Positions 1 to 7,762 of a stretch of 19,937 bases of DNA are shown in pieces; the first letter of the stretch is position 1, and every line of letters starts with the position of its first letter. Location: NCBI GenBank assembly GCA_002470565.1, contig DKMQ01000007.1, positions 48,761-68,697 on the forward strand, in the 5' to 3' direction. Made by a program: the position numbers and the translations under genes. The stretch comes from Oceanospirillaceae bacterium UBA7410. GTDB lineage: Bacteria > Pseudomonadota > Gammaproteobacteria > Pseudomonadales > Balneatricaceae. The notes below the pieces were generated by a model, which was not told where the DNA came from, did no database searches, and saw only the letters and a program-made list of their open reading frames with translations.

Positions 1-2
1 TA

Positions 3-1670
3 CACACACATGATGAAGACGTGGTTATTTCTATCAGTCGGCGTTTTGAGCTACGCAATGGTCGATTACAAGCCTGCTATCCAAGTGTGTTTTTGCGACA
101 GCCATTTTCCATTATCGAAGCCTTTGTGATTTTAGCGCAACACCCAAAGTGCCATGCCATTGGAGCCGAGTGCAAGCGTTTAATCCAAGCCCACAGATAC
201 CTAATAGACGATAAATATCGCCGCGATATCCGGGTCAATAGTTTGTTTATGGAGCTGTTACGCTCTCCTGAGCGTATGTCACACACCCTATTGGAAATGC
301 AACGTCAAGGAGTCCTAGGGGATTATTTACCCAGCTTTAATAAAATTGTTGGGCGGATGCAACACGACCTCTATCACATCTATACTGTTGACGCTCACAC
401 AATGAAAGTAGTGAAAAAAATGCGCGAGCTACTACTGCCAAAGGAGCGGGAACGCTTCCCTGTGGCAGCTCGACTCGTGCATGAGCTTCCCAAAATTGAA
501 CTGCTCTATATTGCTGGCCTCTACCATGATATTGGTAAGGGTAGTGGCCGTGACCACAGTGTAGTTGGGGCAGAAGAAGTACGAGAATTTTGCAAACAAC
601 ACCAGCTAGGAAAGTGGGATACTGAGCTGGTTAGCTGGTTAGTGCGTAATCACTTATTAATGTCTATGACCGCTCAAAAGCGTGACATTGGTAACCCAGA
701 TATTATTCATGAATTCGCCACAAAAATGGGCGACGAGTTACATTTGAATTATCTATATGTGCTCACCGTTTGTGACATCAATGCGACCAATCCAGCGTTG
801 TGGAATAACTGGCGCGCTTCTTTGCTACGACAACTTTATACAGCTACAAACCGAGTATTACGCCTGGGCCTTGATGTGCCAGTAGACCATCAGGCTTTGA
901 TTGAACAAAGTCAGACTGACGCCCGAAAACTGTTGCAAGAGCAACGCTTTAACCCTGCTTCAGTGATGCGTTTATGGAAAAACTTAGGGAATGACTACTT
1001 TATTCGTGAAAATGCTAAAACCATTGCCTGGCATACTCGTACTATTTTAAACCATCAAGTTGATGGCCCTTTAGTTGCCCTGAGTGAAACGTCTTTTAGC
1101 GCATTTGAGGGTGGCACACAGGTATTTGTTTATACCAAGGACAAGGCCAATCTATTTGCAGCTCTTTGCGCCATTCTTGGCCACCTAAATCTAGACATAC
1201 AAGATGCTCGCATCATCACCACTGAAGATGGTTACAGCATGGATACTTTTGTAGTTCTAAACGCTGATGGTAATACAATTAACCAAACGCCTGCTCTTTT
1301 AGAACAGCTGCAACAGCGCCTTACACACGCATTACAATACCCAGACGATTTTGCATACATCGTTCAACAACGCCAGCCCAGAACCCACAAGCTCTTCAAC
1401 CAACTCGCCACTGTTAGTCTGAGCAATCCAGAAGGTCACAGTTGGACACGATTAGAATTATCTAGTGGCGACAGGCCTGGGCTGTTGGCTCAAGTAGGTT
1501 TGGTATTTATGCATTTGGACATAAGCATTCAAAAAGCCAAAATTCAATCTATCGGTGGCCAAGTAGAGGATGTGTTTTTTATTACCCTAAGTAATGGCGA
1601 ACGAATTACTGACAAGAGCTTACTAAATACTATTGAAACTAACCTATGCCATGCCTTGAGTAACTTATAA
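3..1670 (+). CDS. glnD: Bifunctional uridylyltransferase/uridylyl-removing enzyme GlnD, 3' part (5' end outside window)
   Basis: GlnD adds UMP to, and removes it from, the PII proteins in response to glutamine and so controls nitrogen assimilation in the cytoplasm. The reading frame is open to the left edge, so the GTG at 21 is not a real start; about 555 codons remain of a protein that is usually about 880-900 aa. The nucleotidyltransferase domain lies outside the window. Visible are the linker, the HD hydrolase domain (the LYHDIGKG motif is encoded around 519-542, with a second histidine in GRDH just after it), and two C-terminal ACT domains at about 1110-1320 and 1440-1660. The ACT domains sense glutamine in this family. 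The stop codon lies back to back with that of the convergent LysR gene. The C-terminus looks intact and the identification is firm. Confidence 0.95.
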   Translation, partial: HTHDEDVVISISRRFELRNGRLQACYPSVFLRQPFSIIEAFVILAQHPKCHAIGAECKRLIQAHRYLIDDKYRRDIRVNSLFMELLRSPERMSHTLLEMQRQGVLGDYLPSFNKIVGRMQHDLYHIYTVDAHTMKVVKKMRELLLPKERERFPVAARLVHELPKIELLYIAGLYHDIGKGSGRDHSVVGAEEVREFCKQHQLGKWDTELVSWLVRNHLLMSMTAQKRDIGNPDIIHEFATKMGDELHLNYLYVLTVCDINATNPALWNNWRASLLRQLYTATNRVLRLGLDVPVDHQALIEQSQTDARKLLQEQRFNPASVMRLWKNLGNDYFIRENAKTIAWHTRTILNHQVDGPLVALSETSFSAFEGGTQVFVYTKDKANLFAALCAILGHLNLDIQDARIITTEDGYSMDTFVVLNADGNTINQTPALLEQLQQRLTHALQYPDDFAYIVQQRQPRTHKLFNQLATVSLSNPEGHSWTRLELSSGDRPGLLAQVGLVFMHLDISIQKAKIQSIGGQVEDVFFITLSNGERITDKSLLNTIETNLCHALSNL

Positions 1671-2543
1671 AGCCCCAATGATATTAAATGCATCAGTGAC
1701 ATGGTCATTTCTTGCATTCTGATTACACAGCAATAATACATCTAACACTACTGAACCCAGAGGGTTTTCTAAGGAAATTAATTCCCCACTTTCTAATTCT
1801 TTTTCTATTAAGCCTTTAGCTAACCAAGCGATTCCCATACTCCCTAAGACCATTTCTTTTAAACTAGCAGAAAAAGCAGACTCACAAACTAACTCCACAC
1901 GATAGTCACGAAAAATGGACGGCAAGCATACATTCTCTAAAGACTCAGCAAGAAATCCTCCTTTAGGGTACATTAATATAGGCAGAGTCATACCCTCTAC
2001 AATGGGCCCCATTTTGATCGCTAATTCTTTAGAAACTACCGGCAATAGATAATCATCACCTAATTTTATTTGGAGAGTGGAACTTTGATTGAAATTAATA
2101 GGCTGGCTGCTGTTTTGGTAACAAAGTAATAAATCGCCTTCTTTAAAAAACAAACTTTGGCAATCGTGGTTATTTGCAGGCACCACTCGAAAGCTTGTTT
2201 TTGGTGAAAATGAATTAATTTGGCGTATTATCTGAGGAATTCGCGACATTGACAAAGTGTGTTGCGCGATAAATGTTATTTTTTTTTGATTTTCATGAGC
2301 TTTATTTCTTAAGGCATAAAAACGATTCACCAAGTCTCGCACATCACCTTCCATTGCCAACCCAATAGGCCGAATGTTAACTGGCTTGGTACTTCTGTTG
2401 ACTAATTCCACTCCCAGCCACTCTTCTAACTGCTTAACTCTGCGTGAATAGGCAGGCTGGGTAACGTTTCGTCGTTCAGCTGCGCGGGTGATCGACTTTT
2501 CTTCAAGCAACGCTTGCAGATCTTCAAGCCATTTAAGTTCCAT
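1665..2543 (-). CDS. LysR-family transcriptional regulator
   Basis: A 292-aa LysR-type regulator. The N-terminal winged helix-turn-helix spans about residues 3-60 (ITRAAERRNVTQPAYSRRV is the recognition region), followed by a LysR substrate-binding domain to the C-terminus. The ATG at 2543 is preferred because AGGGG lies 11 bases upstream and MELKWLEDL is a typical LysR start; an in-frame ATG at 2564 adds seven residues but has no ribosome-binding site. The gene is divergent from the CuyA/DcyD-like lyase gene with a 110-base AT-rich gap, the classic arrangement of a LysR regulator and its target. The effector is inferred to be the lyase substrate or a relative. LysR regulators next to cuyA genes are known (CuyR), but orthology cannot be shown here. 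Its stop overlaps that of glnD. Confidence 0.9.
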   Translation of the reverse strand: MELKWLEDLQALLEEKSITRAAERRNVTQPAYSRRVKQLEEWLGVELVNRSTKPVNIRPIGLAMEGDVRDLVNRFYALRNKAHENQKKITFIAQHTLSMSRIPQIIRQINSFSPKTSFRVVPANNHDCQSLFFKEGDLLLCYQNSSQPINFNQSSTLQIKLGDDYLLPVVSKELAIKMGPIVEGMTLPILMYPKGGFLAESLENVCLPSIFRDYRVELVCESAFSASLKEMVLGSMGIAWLAKGLIEKELESGELISLENPLGSVVLDVLLLCNQNARNDHVTDAFNIIGAL

Positions 2544-2602
2544 GAGTAATATCACCCCTAACATTCAATTATTTAATCTTATACTAAAGAAATAGCATTA
2601 TT

Positions 2603-2630
2603 ATTGCAAAATTATTTATGCAATTATGCA
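2603..2630. promoter_or_regulatory. Candidate LysR operator between the regulator and lyase genes
   Basis: The divergent gap 2544-2653 contains a perfect inverted repeat, ATTGCA (2603-2608) with TGCAAT (2619-2624), separated by 10 bases. It overlaps a direct repeat of TTATGCA (2616-2622 and 2624-2630). This sits 24-51 bases upstream of the lyase start and 60 bases upstream of the regulator start, as expected for a LysR site. The spacing does not match the T-N11-A consensus exactly, so the exact site is uncertain in this AT-rich stretch. Confidence 0.4.
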
Positions 2631-2653
2631 TTAAATTAATTATGGAATGACTC

Positions 2654-3667
2654 ATGCATACTTCTAAATTTTCCCGCTTACATTTTGCTCATTTACCTAC
2701 CCCCCTAGAACCCATGTTGAATATTTCAAAGGTTCTGGGCGGCCCCAATCTATGGATCAAACGGGACGACTGTACGGGTTTATCTTCGGGCGGCAATAAA
2801 ACCCGCAAACTCGAATTTTTAATGGCTGATGCGGTTGATAAAAAAGCCAATACCATAATTACCCAAGGTGCAACACAATCCAATCATGCGCGACAGACCT
2901 GTGCAATCGCTGGGAAATTAGGCATGCAGTGCCATATTTTACTGGAAAGTAGAACGGGCTTTGAAGATGACGCCTACAATCTTAATGGCAATGTAATGCT
3001 CAACCAACTGCATGGCGCTACTATTTCAACACGCCCTGCTGGCACCGACATGAACGCGGCCATGGAAGAAATTGCGCAATCCCTGCGCGCAGACGGGAAA
3101 CAACCTTACATTATCCCCGGAGGCGGCTCCAATGAAATTGGCGCACTAGGCTATGTGAACGCTGCAATAGAACTTACTACACAAGCAAACGACCGGTCAC
3201 TTAAAATTGATCATTTGGTTCACGCCACTGGCAGTTCAGGCACCCAAGCCGGTTTAGTGCTGGGAATGGAAGGCATAAATAGTGGCATTCCTGTGTATGG
3301 GATAGGAGTCCGCGCACCGAAAGTCAAGCAGGAAGAAATGGTTTATGACTTAGCCCAGCGCACTGCAGTGTACATGGGGCTGAACCCATCTATAGTGACT
3401 CGAGAAAGGGTTGTAGCCAACAGTGATTATGTGGGCGGGGGTTATGGTCAGCCTACCAAGTCGATGGTTGAGGCCGTTAAAATGCTAGCCCAGTACGAAG
3501 GCATCCTACTAGACCCTGTTTACTCTGGTAAGGGTTTTGCTGGCTTGATTGATTTAATTAGAAAAGGCCACTTTAAAAAGGGTGAAAACGTTGTATTTTT
3601 GCATACTGGAGGCAGTGTTTCCCTTTCGGGCTACCCTAATGCTTTCGATCTACCTGAATACTTTTAA
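2654..3667 (+). CDS. cuyA: PLP-dependent L-cysteate sulfo-lyase (CuyA)-like / D-cysteine desulfhydrase family enzyme
   Basis: A 337-aa cytoplasmic PLP enzyme of the ACC-deaminase/D-cysteine desulfhydrase fold. K49 in [11 protein letters not shown] is the expected Schiff-base lysine. QSNH (75-78) lies over the cofactor ring, the GSSGT loop near 193-197 binds phosphate, and Y290 in LLDPVYSGK matches the conserved active-site tyrosine of the family. CuyA converts L-cysteate to pyruvate, sulfite and ammonium; DcyD converts D-cysteine to pyruvate, sulfide and ammonium. I favour CuyA because segments such as [31 protein letters not shown] and [10 protein letters not shown] fit the marine CuyA type better than enterobacterial DcyD, as remembered. 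Only assay or phylogeny can settle substrate. GGA lies 7 bases before the ATG. It is divergent from a LysR gene and 368 bases upstream of an ABC importer. Confidence 0.65.
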   Translation: MHTSKFSRLHFAHLPTPLEPMLNISKVLGGPNLWIKRDDCTGLSSGGNKTRKLEFLMADAVDKKANTIITQGATQSNHARQTCAIAGKLGMQCHILLESRTGFEDDAYNLNGNVMLNQLHGATISTRPAGTDMNAAMEEIAQSLRADGKQPYIIPGGGSNEIGALGYVNAAIELTTQANDRSLKIDHLVHATGSSGTQAGLVLGMEGINSGIPVYGIGVRAPKVKQEEMVYDLAQRTAVYMGLNPSIVTRERVVANSDYVGGGYGQPTKSMVEAVKMLAQYEGILLDPVYSGKGFAGLIDLIRKGHFKKGENVVFLHTGGSVSLSGYPNAFDLPEYF

Positions 3668-4035
3668 GGCCGTTAGCCAACATTAATAGCGCAATAATGC
3701 ATTTTGTTTCACCATTAAGTAATCCAATAAAAAATACTCTATGGTTAAGGGTTTATATTGGTGCAGGGCTACTTTACTTATTGGACTAACGCACCAGAAG
3801 TCATCAAGAAAGTCTGATTTAACATGTGATGTTTTCGTATAGTGTTGTTTTAAAGGCCATTTTGTATCTTGGCATGATAATAGCATTAACTGATTTAATT
3901 ATTTTTAGTGCCTAATAAATTAGATTAGGCATTTCTGCTGGAACAAACACTATGCTTTTTAGTGCTTGTAACACAAAAATGATCACAGCTACTAATACTG
4001 GCTCGAGTGATCCACTTACGTACTTGGAGAAATCA
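3668..4035 (+). other. Long intergenic region upstream of the ABC importer operon
   Basis: I see no gene in these 368 bases. An in-frame ATG at 3952 extends the binding-protein frame by 28 residues, but it would put a non-signal sequence ahead of a good signal peptide, so I treat it as untranslated. No strong terminator follows the lyase gene. The region holds a perfect 8-bp dyad at 3909-3931 (listed separately). A weak promoter-like pair lies before it: TTGGCA at 3869-3874 and TTTAAT at 3894-3899, with a spacing of 19, longer than ideal. The length suggests that the importer genes have their own promoter and leader. Confidence 0.5.
3909..3931. promoter_or_regulatory. Perfect 8-bp dyad upstream of the binding-protein gene
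   Basis: TGCCTAAT (3909-3916) and ATTAGGCA (3924-3931) are exact reverse complements around a 7-base centre, about 105 bases upstream of the binding-protein ATG. It could be an operator just downstream of the promoter. As RNA, it could be a short hairpin followed by TTTCTG, which would make only a poor terminator. An operator is more likely, but the binding factor is unknown. Confidence 0.4.
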
Positions 4036-5001
4036 ATGAAAAAAATATTTATTAGTAGTTTATGTGCTCTTAGTTTGACACTAGGAAGTGGGGCCAGTAT
4101 GGCCGGAGAAAGCGTCAACATTGGAGCCCCTTCATGGACTGGAGCGCAGGCAATTGCTGCACTATTGCAAGCTGTAGTGGTTGAGCGCATCGGTGGTGAG
4201 GCGAACCTCGTACCAGGCAATAACGCCACCATTTTCCAGGGTATGGACCAGGGTAAGGGAGATATTGATGTGCATCCCGATGTCTGGCTACCCAACCAAC
4301 AAAGTTTTACTAAAAAATATGTTGATGGTGCTGGCACCGTGGAATTAAGTAAAAATTATTATGAAGGCAATCAAGGCTTTTGTGTGCCAGAAGCGTTTGG
4401 CAAGGCTAACAACATTACTGACATAGCTGACCTTGGCCGACCAGATGTTGCGATGAAAATGGACAGTGACGGTAATGGTAAAGGGGAAATGTGGATCGGT
4501 GCTCCTGGCTGGGCTTCTGCCAACGTTAACGAAGTAAAAGTACGCGATTATGATTTGCTACCGTTCATTGAGGCAATTCGTGCGGAAGAGAGTGTGAAGA
4601 CGGCTCGAGTAAAAGATGCCATTGCTAAAAATGAAGGTTATGCCTTCTATTGCTACAAGCCTCATGCTATTTGGTTCATGTTTGACGTAGCAATGCTAAC
4701 AGAGCCTAAATATGATCCAGCAAATTACAAAATGGTGCAGCCTTCTGACTCACCAGATTGGTATAAAGAGTCAAAGGTTGCGACTAAGGACGCTCTAAAA
4801 AATGTTCAGATCGCTTGGTCTAAATCTTTGCAAGGACGCTCTCCAGCAATCGTCGAGTTTTTTGAGCGCTTTTCTTTAACTGCAGATGATGTCAGTAGCT
4901 TTGCTTATGAAATATCAGGCAAGGGTCGTGATGCATCAGAAGTGGCTAGTGAATGGATTGCTAATAACCCAGAGCGTGTAGATGCTTGGCTAGGCATGTA
5001 A
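4036..5001 (+). CDS. ABC transporter periplasmic binding protein, glycine betaine/quaternary-amine (OpuAC/ProX) type
   Basis: A 321-aa precursor with a clear Sec signal peptide (MKK, hydrophobic core, likely cleavage after SMA at residue 23), so it acts in the periplasm. The mature part is an OpuAC-type solute-binding domain. It has the family-like segment DIDVHPDVWLPNQ (77-89) and tryptophans at 34, 84, 153, 159 and 213 that could form the aromatic cage used by this family to hold quaternary amines. Two mature cysteines (C116, C206) could form a disulfide. The start at 4036 is set by the signal peptide and by GGAGA five bases upstream. It is first of three importer genes. Glycine betaine, choline, proline betaine, TMAO, DMSP or a sulfonated amino acid are all possible ligands; the sequence alone does not choose. 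Confidence 0.85.
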   Translation: MKKIFISSLCALSLTLGSGASMAGESVNIGAPSWTGAQAIAALLQAVVVERIGGEANLVPGNNATIFQGMDQGKGDIDVHPDVWLPNQQSFTKKYVDGAGTVELSKNYYEGNQGFCVPEAFGKANNITDIADLGRPDVAMKMDSDGNGKGEMWIGAPGWASANVNEVKVRDYDLLPFIEAIRAEESVKTARVKDAIAKNEGYAFYCYKPHAIWFMFDVAMLTEPKYDPANYKMVQPSDSPDWYKESKVATKDALKNVQIAWSKSLQGRSPAIVEFFERFSLTADDVSSFAYEISGKGRDASEVASEWIANNPERVDAWLGM

Positions 5002-5022
5002 TCTCTAAGGATTATTATCGCT

Positions 5023-5051
5023 GCGGGTATACGTCTTGGATCTATGCCCGC
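5023..5051 (+). promoter_or_regulatory. Intergenic stem-loop between binding-protein and ATPase genes
   Basis: GCGGGTATA (5023-5031) pairs with TATGCCCGC (5043-5051) to give a 9-bp stem with one G-U pair and an 11-base loop, in a 97-base gap inside the importer operon. The T-rich tract after it is broken (TCTACTTTTAT), so full termination is unlikely. Such structures commonly allow read-through while stabilising the upstream mRNA, giving more binding protein than ATPase or permease. Confidence 0.6.
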
Positions 5052-5098
5052 TCTACTTTTATCATTGGCTTTTATCAAGCCTATAATAGGTTTCTTGT

Positions 5099-6175
5099 AT
5101 GCCATCACAGTCTATTGAATCTCCAGATGACATCGTTATTAAAATTTCCAACGTGTGGAAAATTTTTGGCGATCGGGCAGACGAAGCATTGCAGGCTATA
5201 AGGGACGATGGTCTCAGCAAAGCACAAGTACACGATACTTACAACGCCGTCGTTGGCGTTGCTGATGTCAGCCTCAGTGTTAAAAGAGGCGAAATATTTT
5301 GTGTTATGGGGTTGTCTGGTAGCGGCAAATCGACCCTTGTGCGTCACCTCAACCGTTTGCTAGAGCCCACTGATGGTGAAATATTGATTGATGGAACCGA
5401 CGTAATGGCTCTTAACCCAAAAGAGCTGCAGAAGTTTCGTAACTTAAAAATAGGTATGGTTTTCCAGAATTTTGCATTGCTACCTCACCGTTCTGTGCTG
5501 GACAATGTAGCAATGCCACTTGAGATTCGTTCAATGAACAAAAATGAACGAACTCGCTTAGCCTCAAAAATGCTCAAAACTGTTGAGCTGGATGCGTGGG
5601 GAAATAAATATGCACACGAGTTATCTGGTGGTATGCAGCAGCGCGTAGGGTTAGCTAGAGCACTTGCAGCTGACCCAGAGGTATTGTTAATGGATGAACC
5701 CTTTAGCGCTCTAGACCCACTGATCCGACGTCAACTGCAGGATGAGTTTATTAAACTGTCCGCCGTAATGAAAAAGACGACATTATTCATTACCCATGAC
5801 CTTGATGAAGCCGTACGAATAGGGGACAGAATTGCCATAATGCGAGATGGCAGAATTATTCAAATTGGCACTGCTGAAGAAATCATTATGAATCCAGCCG
5901 ATGATTATGTGGCTGATTTTGTGGCTGGAATATCGAGATTAAAAATTGTCCGCGCTCATGCAGTCATGCAGCCTCTTGATGAGTATCAAGCTGTTAATGG
6001 AGAGCTAGCAGATCAGGCACCACGGGTGCAAGAAGATGAATCATTAAGTCACTTAATTCAACTTTCTATTGATGTCGACATGCCCATTGTCGTGCAGGAT
6101 AAAGGAGTTGATGTAGGCGTAGTTACCCGCCGTGACATATTACAGGTGATTGTAGAGGGTGCCGAAGCGTCATGA
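5099..6175 (+). CDS. ABC transporter ATP-binding protein, glycine betaine/proline (ProV/OpuAA) type
   Basis: A 358-aa ATPase that powers the importer from the cytoplasmic face of the inner membrane. Walker A is GLSGSGKST (71-79), the Q-loop glutamine is Q123, the signature is LSGGMQQ (175-181), Walker B with the catalytic glutamate is VLLMDEP (195-201), and the switch histidine is H233. The N-terminal pre-Walker insert (about 25-55) is typical of ProV-like subunits. The C-terminal part (about 305-355) resembles a CBS domain but is shorter than the tandem pair in E. coli ProV, which is about 400 aa and senses ionic strength. The start at 5099 has only a weak AGG eight bases upstream. The stop overlaps the permease start (ATGA), indicating translational coupling. 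Confidence 0.93.
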   Translation: MPSQSIESPDDIVIKISNVWKIFGDRADEALQAIRDDGLSKAQVHDTYNAVVGVADVSLSVKRGEIFCVMGLSGSGKSTLVRHLNRLLEPTDGEILIDGTDVMALNPKELQKFRNLKIGMVFQNFALLPHRSVLDNVAMPLEIRSMNKNERTRLASKMLKTVELDAWGNKYAHELSGGMQQRVGLARALAADPEVLLMDEPFSALDPLIRRQLQDEFIKLSAVMKKTTLFITHDLDEAVRIGDRIAIMRDGRIIQIGTAEEIIMNPADDYVADFVAGISRLKIVRAHAVMQPLDEYQAVNGELADQAPRVQEDESLSHLIQLSIDVDMPIVVQDKGVDVGVVTRRDILQVIVEGAEAS

Positions 6176-7713
6176 ATGATTTAACCACAGAATCTGTCGA
6201 AAACAATACTTCCACCCATAATGAGCACTCTTCAATTGAGCGCAAACAACAGGTTGCAGAGTTTGTTAGAACCAATGTGAACTATTATGACAAGCAGTTC
6301 ACTCGCATTGGCAATGATTCACGTTTTGTCTGGACCTTTAACCTTTGGGCTGGAATTATAGGTCCTACTTGGTTTGCAGCTCGCGGCATGTGGAACTGGG
6401 GGCTTATATTCTTAATCGCTGAAACCTTTGCCTTAGTGCAGATAGTGCGTGGTCTATTTGGCGATCTTGCTACCAAAGCTTGGGACAGAATTGCTAATAT
6501 AGAAGGCACTCTTGAACTGAGGCGCCAGCAACTAGCTGCTGCTATCGAAAATAATACCGATAAAGTAGACGTTTATAGACGTACAGTAGAATCACTAGAG
6601 AATGCCATAGGTGGCATTCGCCTAGAGGCCGAGCAGCTTGAAGGCACTGGTTTGGCAATCACTCTTGGCGGTATTGCTAGTTTAATTGGAGTAAAAATAA
6701 TACAAACAGTGACAGCCAATACATTGTTCGAACAGCGTTTTTCAGAATGGTTATTGGATTCAAATATTGTCTCAGGCATGCCTACTAAACATATCCTTCT
6801 AGCTTCTTGTTTTGTGATGCTCATTATTAGCGCTACAGTAACTCACTATAGCTTCCCAGGCCTTTACCCTTGGCTGATCGAATTCCCCACCGAACACGGC
6901 ATTCGACTAGCCAGTATTGATTGGGTAGAAAACTTGTTTGCTTATGCCGTCATTAATGGTGAAGCCTTTTTTGACTTCATTACCTATGGCATTAGGCTCA
7001 TGCTGGAAGGCTTAGAACTGATTTTTGTGCAAACCCCTTGGATGGTGATCGCAAGTTTCATCATTCTATTAACCTGGCTCTCGGCTGGTTTACGCCCCGC
7101 TGTATATTCAGGTGCTTTTTTACTTTACATTGGGCTTTTGGGTTTCTGGGAAAAGTCGATGACCACATTGGCTTTATTGGGCACAGCTGCATGCTTGTCT
7201 ATATTAATCGGCATTCCCCTAGGGTTGTATTGTGCTCGCAGAGTTAAGTTTTATGCGTTCATTCGTCCCATTATGGATTTTATGCAAACCATGCCGGCTT
7301 TTGTATTCATGATCCCCGTGATTGCTTTTTTTGGCACCGGCAAAGCGGCAGCTGTGGTCACTACCATGATATTTGGTGGCACCCCCGTTGTTCGCTTGAC
7401 AGTACTGGGCTTGCGAGGCGTTCCCGAGCATGTTCGTGAAGCAGCTATTTCATTTGGCGCTAGTAAATGGTACTTACTCACCCGTGTAGACCTGCCACTA
7501 GCAGGCCCCTCTATCCGGGCAGGCATCAACCAAACGATCATGTTGAGTTTGGCAATGGTGGTGGTTGCGTCTTTGATTGGTGCAAAAGGGCTGGGCGAAG
7601 ATGTACTAGAAGCTCTGCAATATGCCAATGTTGGTCAAGGTATTTTGGCAGGATTTGCTATCCTGTTTTGTGCCATGATGCTGGACAGAATAGTTCAGGG
7701 TGAACGAAAATAA
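6172..7713 (+). CDS. ABC transporter permease, ProW/OpuAB type, with a long N-terminal extension
   Basis: A 513-aa inner-membrane permease, the third subunit of the importer. The C-terminal ~230 residues form a normal BPD_transp_1 domain with the EAA loop at 423-447 (EAAISFGASKWYLLTRVDLPLAGPS) that docks on the ATPase. E. coli ProW is about 354 aa; here some 250 residues precede the core. The extension has a charged tail (1-40), a membrane-associated segment at about 53-95, a charged helical stretch at 105-158 that may be a coiled coil, and further hydrophobic segments near 160-180 and 205-225. The function of the extension is unknown; a regulatory or assembly role is possible. The start overlaps the ATPase stop by four bases. 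Confidence 0.88.
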   Translation: MNDLTTESVENNTSTHNEHSSIERKQQVAEFVRTNVNYYDKQFTRIGNDSRFVWTFNLWAGIIGPTWFAARGMWNWGLIFLIAETFALVQIVRGLFGDLATKAWDRIANIEGTLELRRQQLAAAIENNTDKVDVYRRTVESLENAIGGIRLEAEQLEGTGLAITLGGIASLIGVKIIQTVTANTLFEQRFSEWLLDSNIVSGMPTKHILLASCFVMLIISATVTHYSFPGLYPWLIEFPTEHGIRLASIDWVENLFAYAVINGEAFFDFITYGIRLMLEGLELIFVQTPWMVIASFIILLTWLSAGLRPAVYSGAFLLYIGLLGFWEKSMTTLALLGTAACLSILIGIPLGLYCARRVKFYAFIRPIMDFMQTMPAFVFMIPVIAFFGTGKAAAVVTTMIFGGTPVVRLTVLGLRGVPEHVREAAISFGASKWYLLTRVDLPLAGPSIRAGINQTIMLSLAMVVVASLIGAKGLGEDVLEALQYANVGQGILAGFAILFCAMMLDRIVQGERK

Positions 7714-7762
7714 GGCCCCTGAAGGTTGATGTAACTGTGAAAGTGAAGGTTTTGAGAATGAC

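Noticed and set aside
3952..4035. Upstream in-frame start for the binding protein, adding 28 residues
   Set aside because: The extra residues are not signal-like and would mask a clear signal peptide; GGAGA is placed correctly only for the ATG at 4036.
3912..4337. 141-aa open frame on the minus strand
   Set aside because: It overlaps the start of the binding-protein gene antisense, with no homology I recognise and no ribosome-binding site; it is a shadow of the real gene.
5066..5082. GGCTT/AAGCC hairpin before the ATPase gene as a translational switch
   Set aside because: Only five base pairs, it does not cover the start codon, and nothing else supports a switch.
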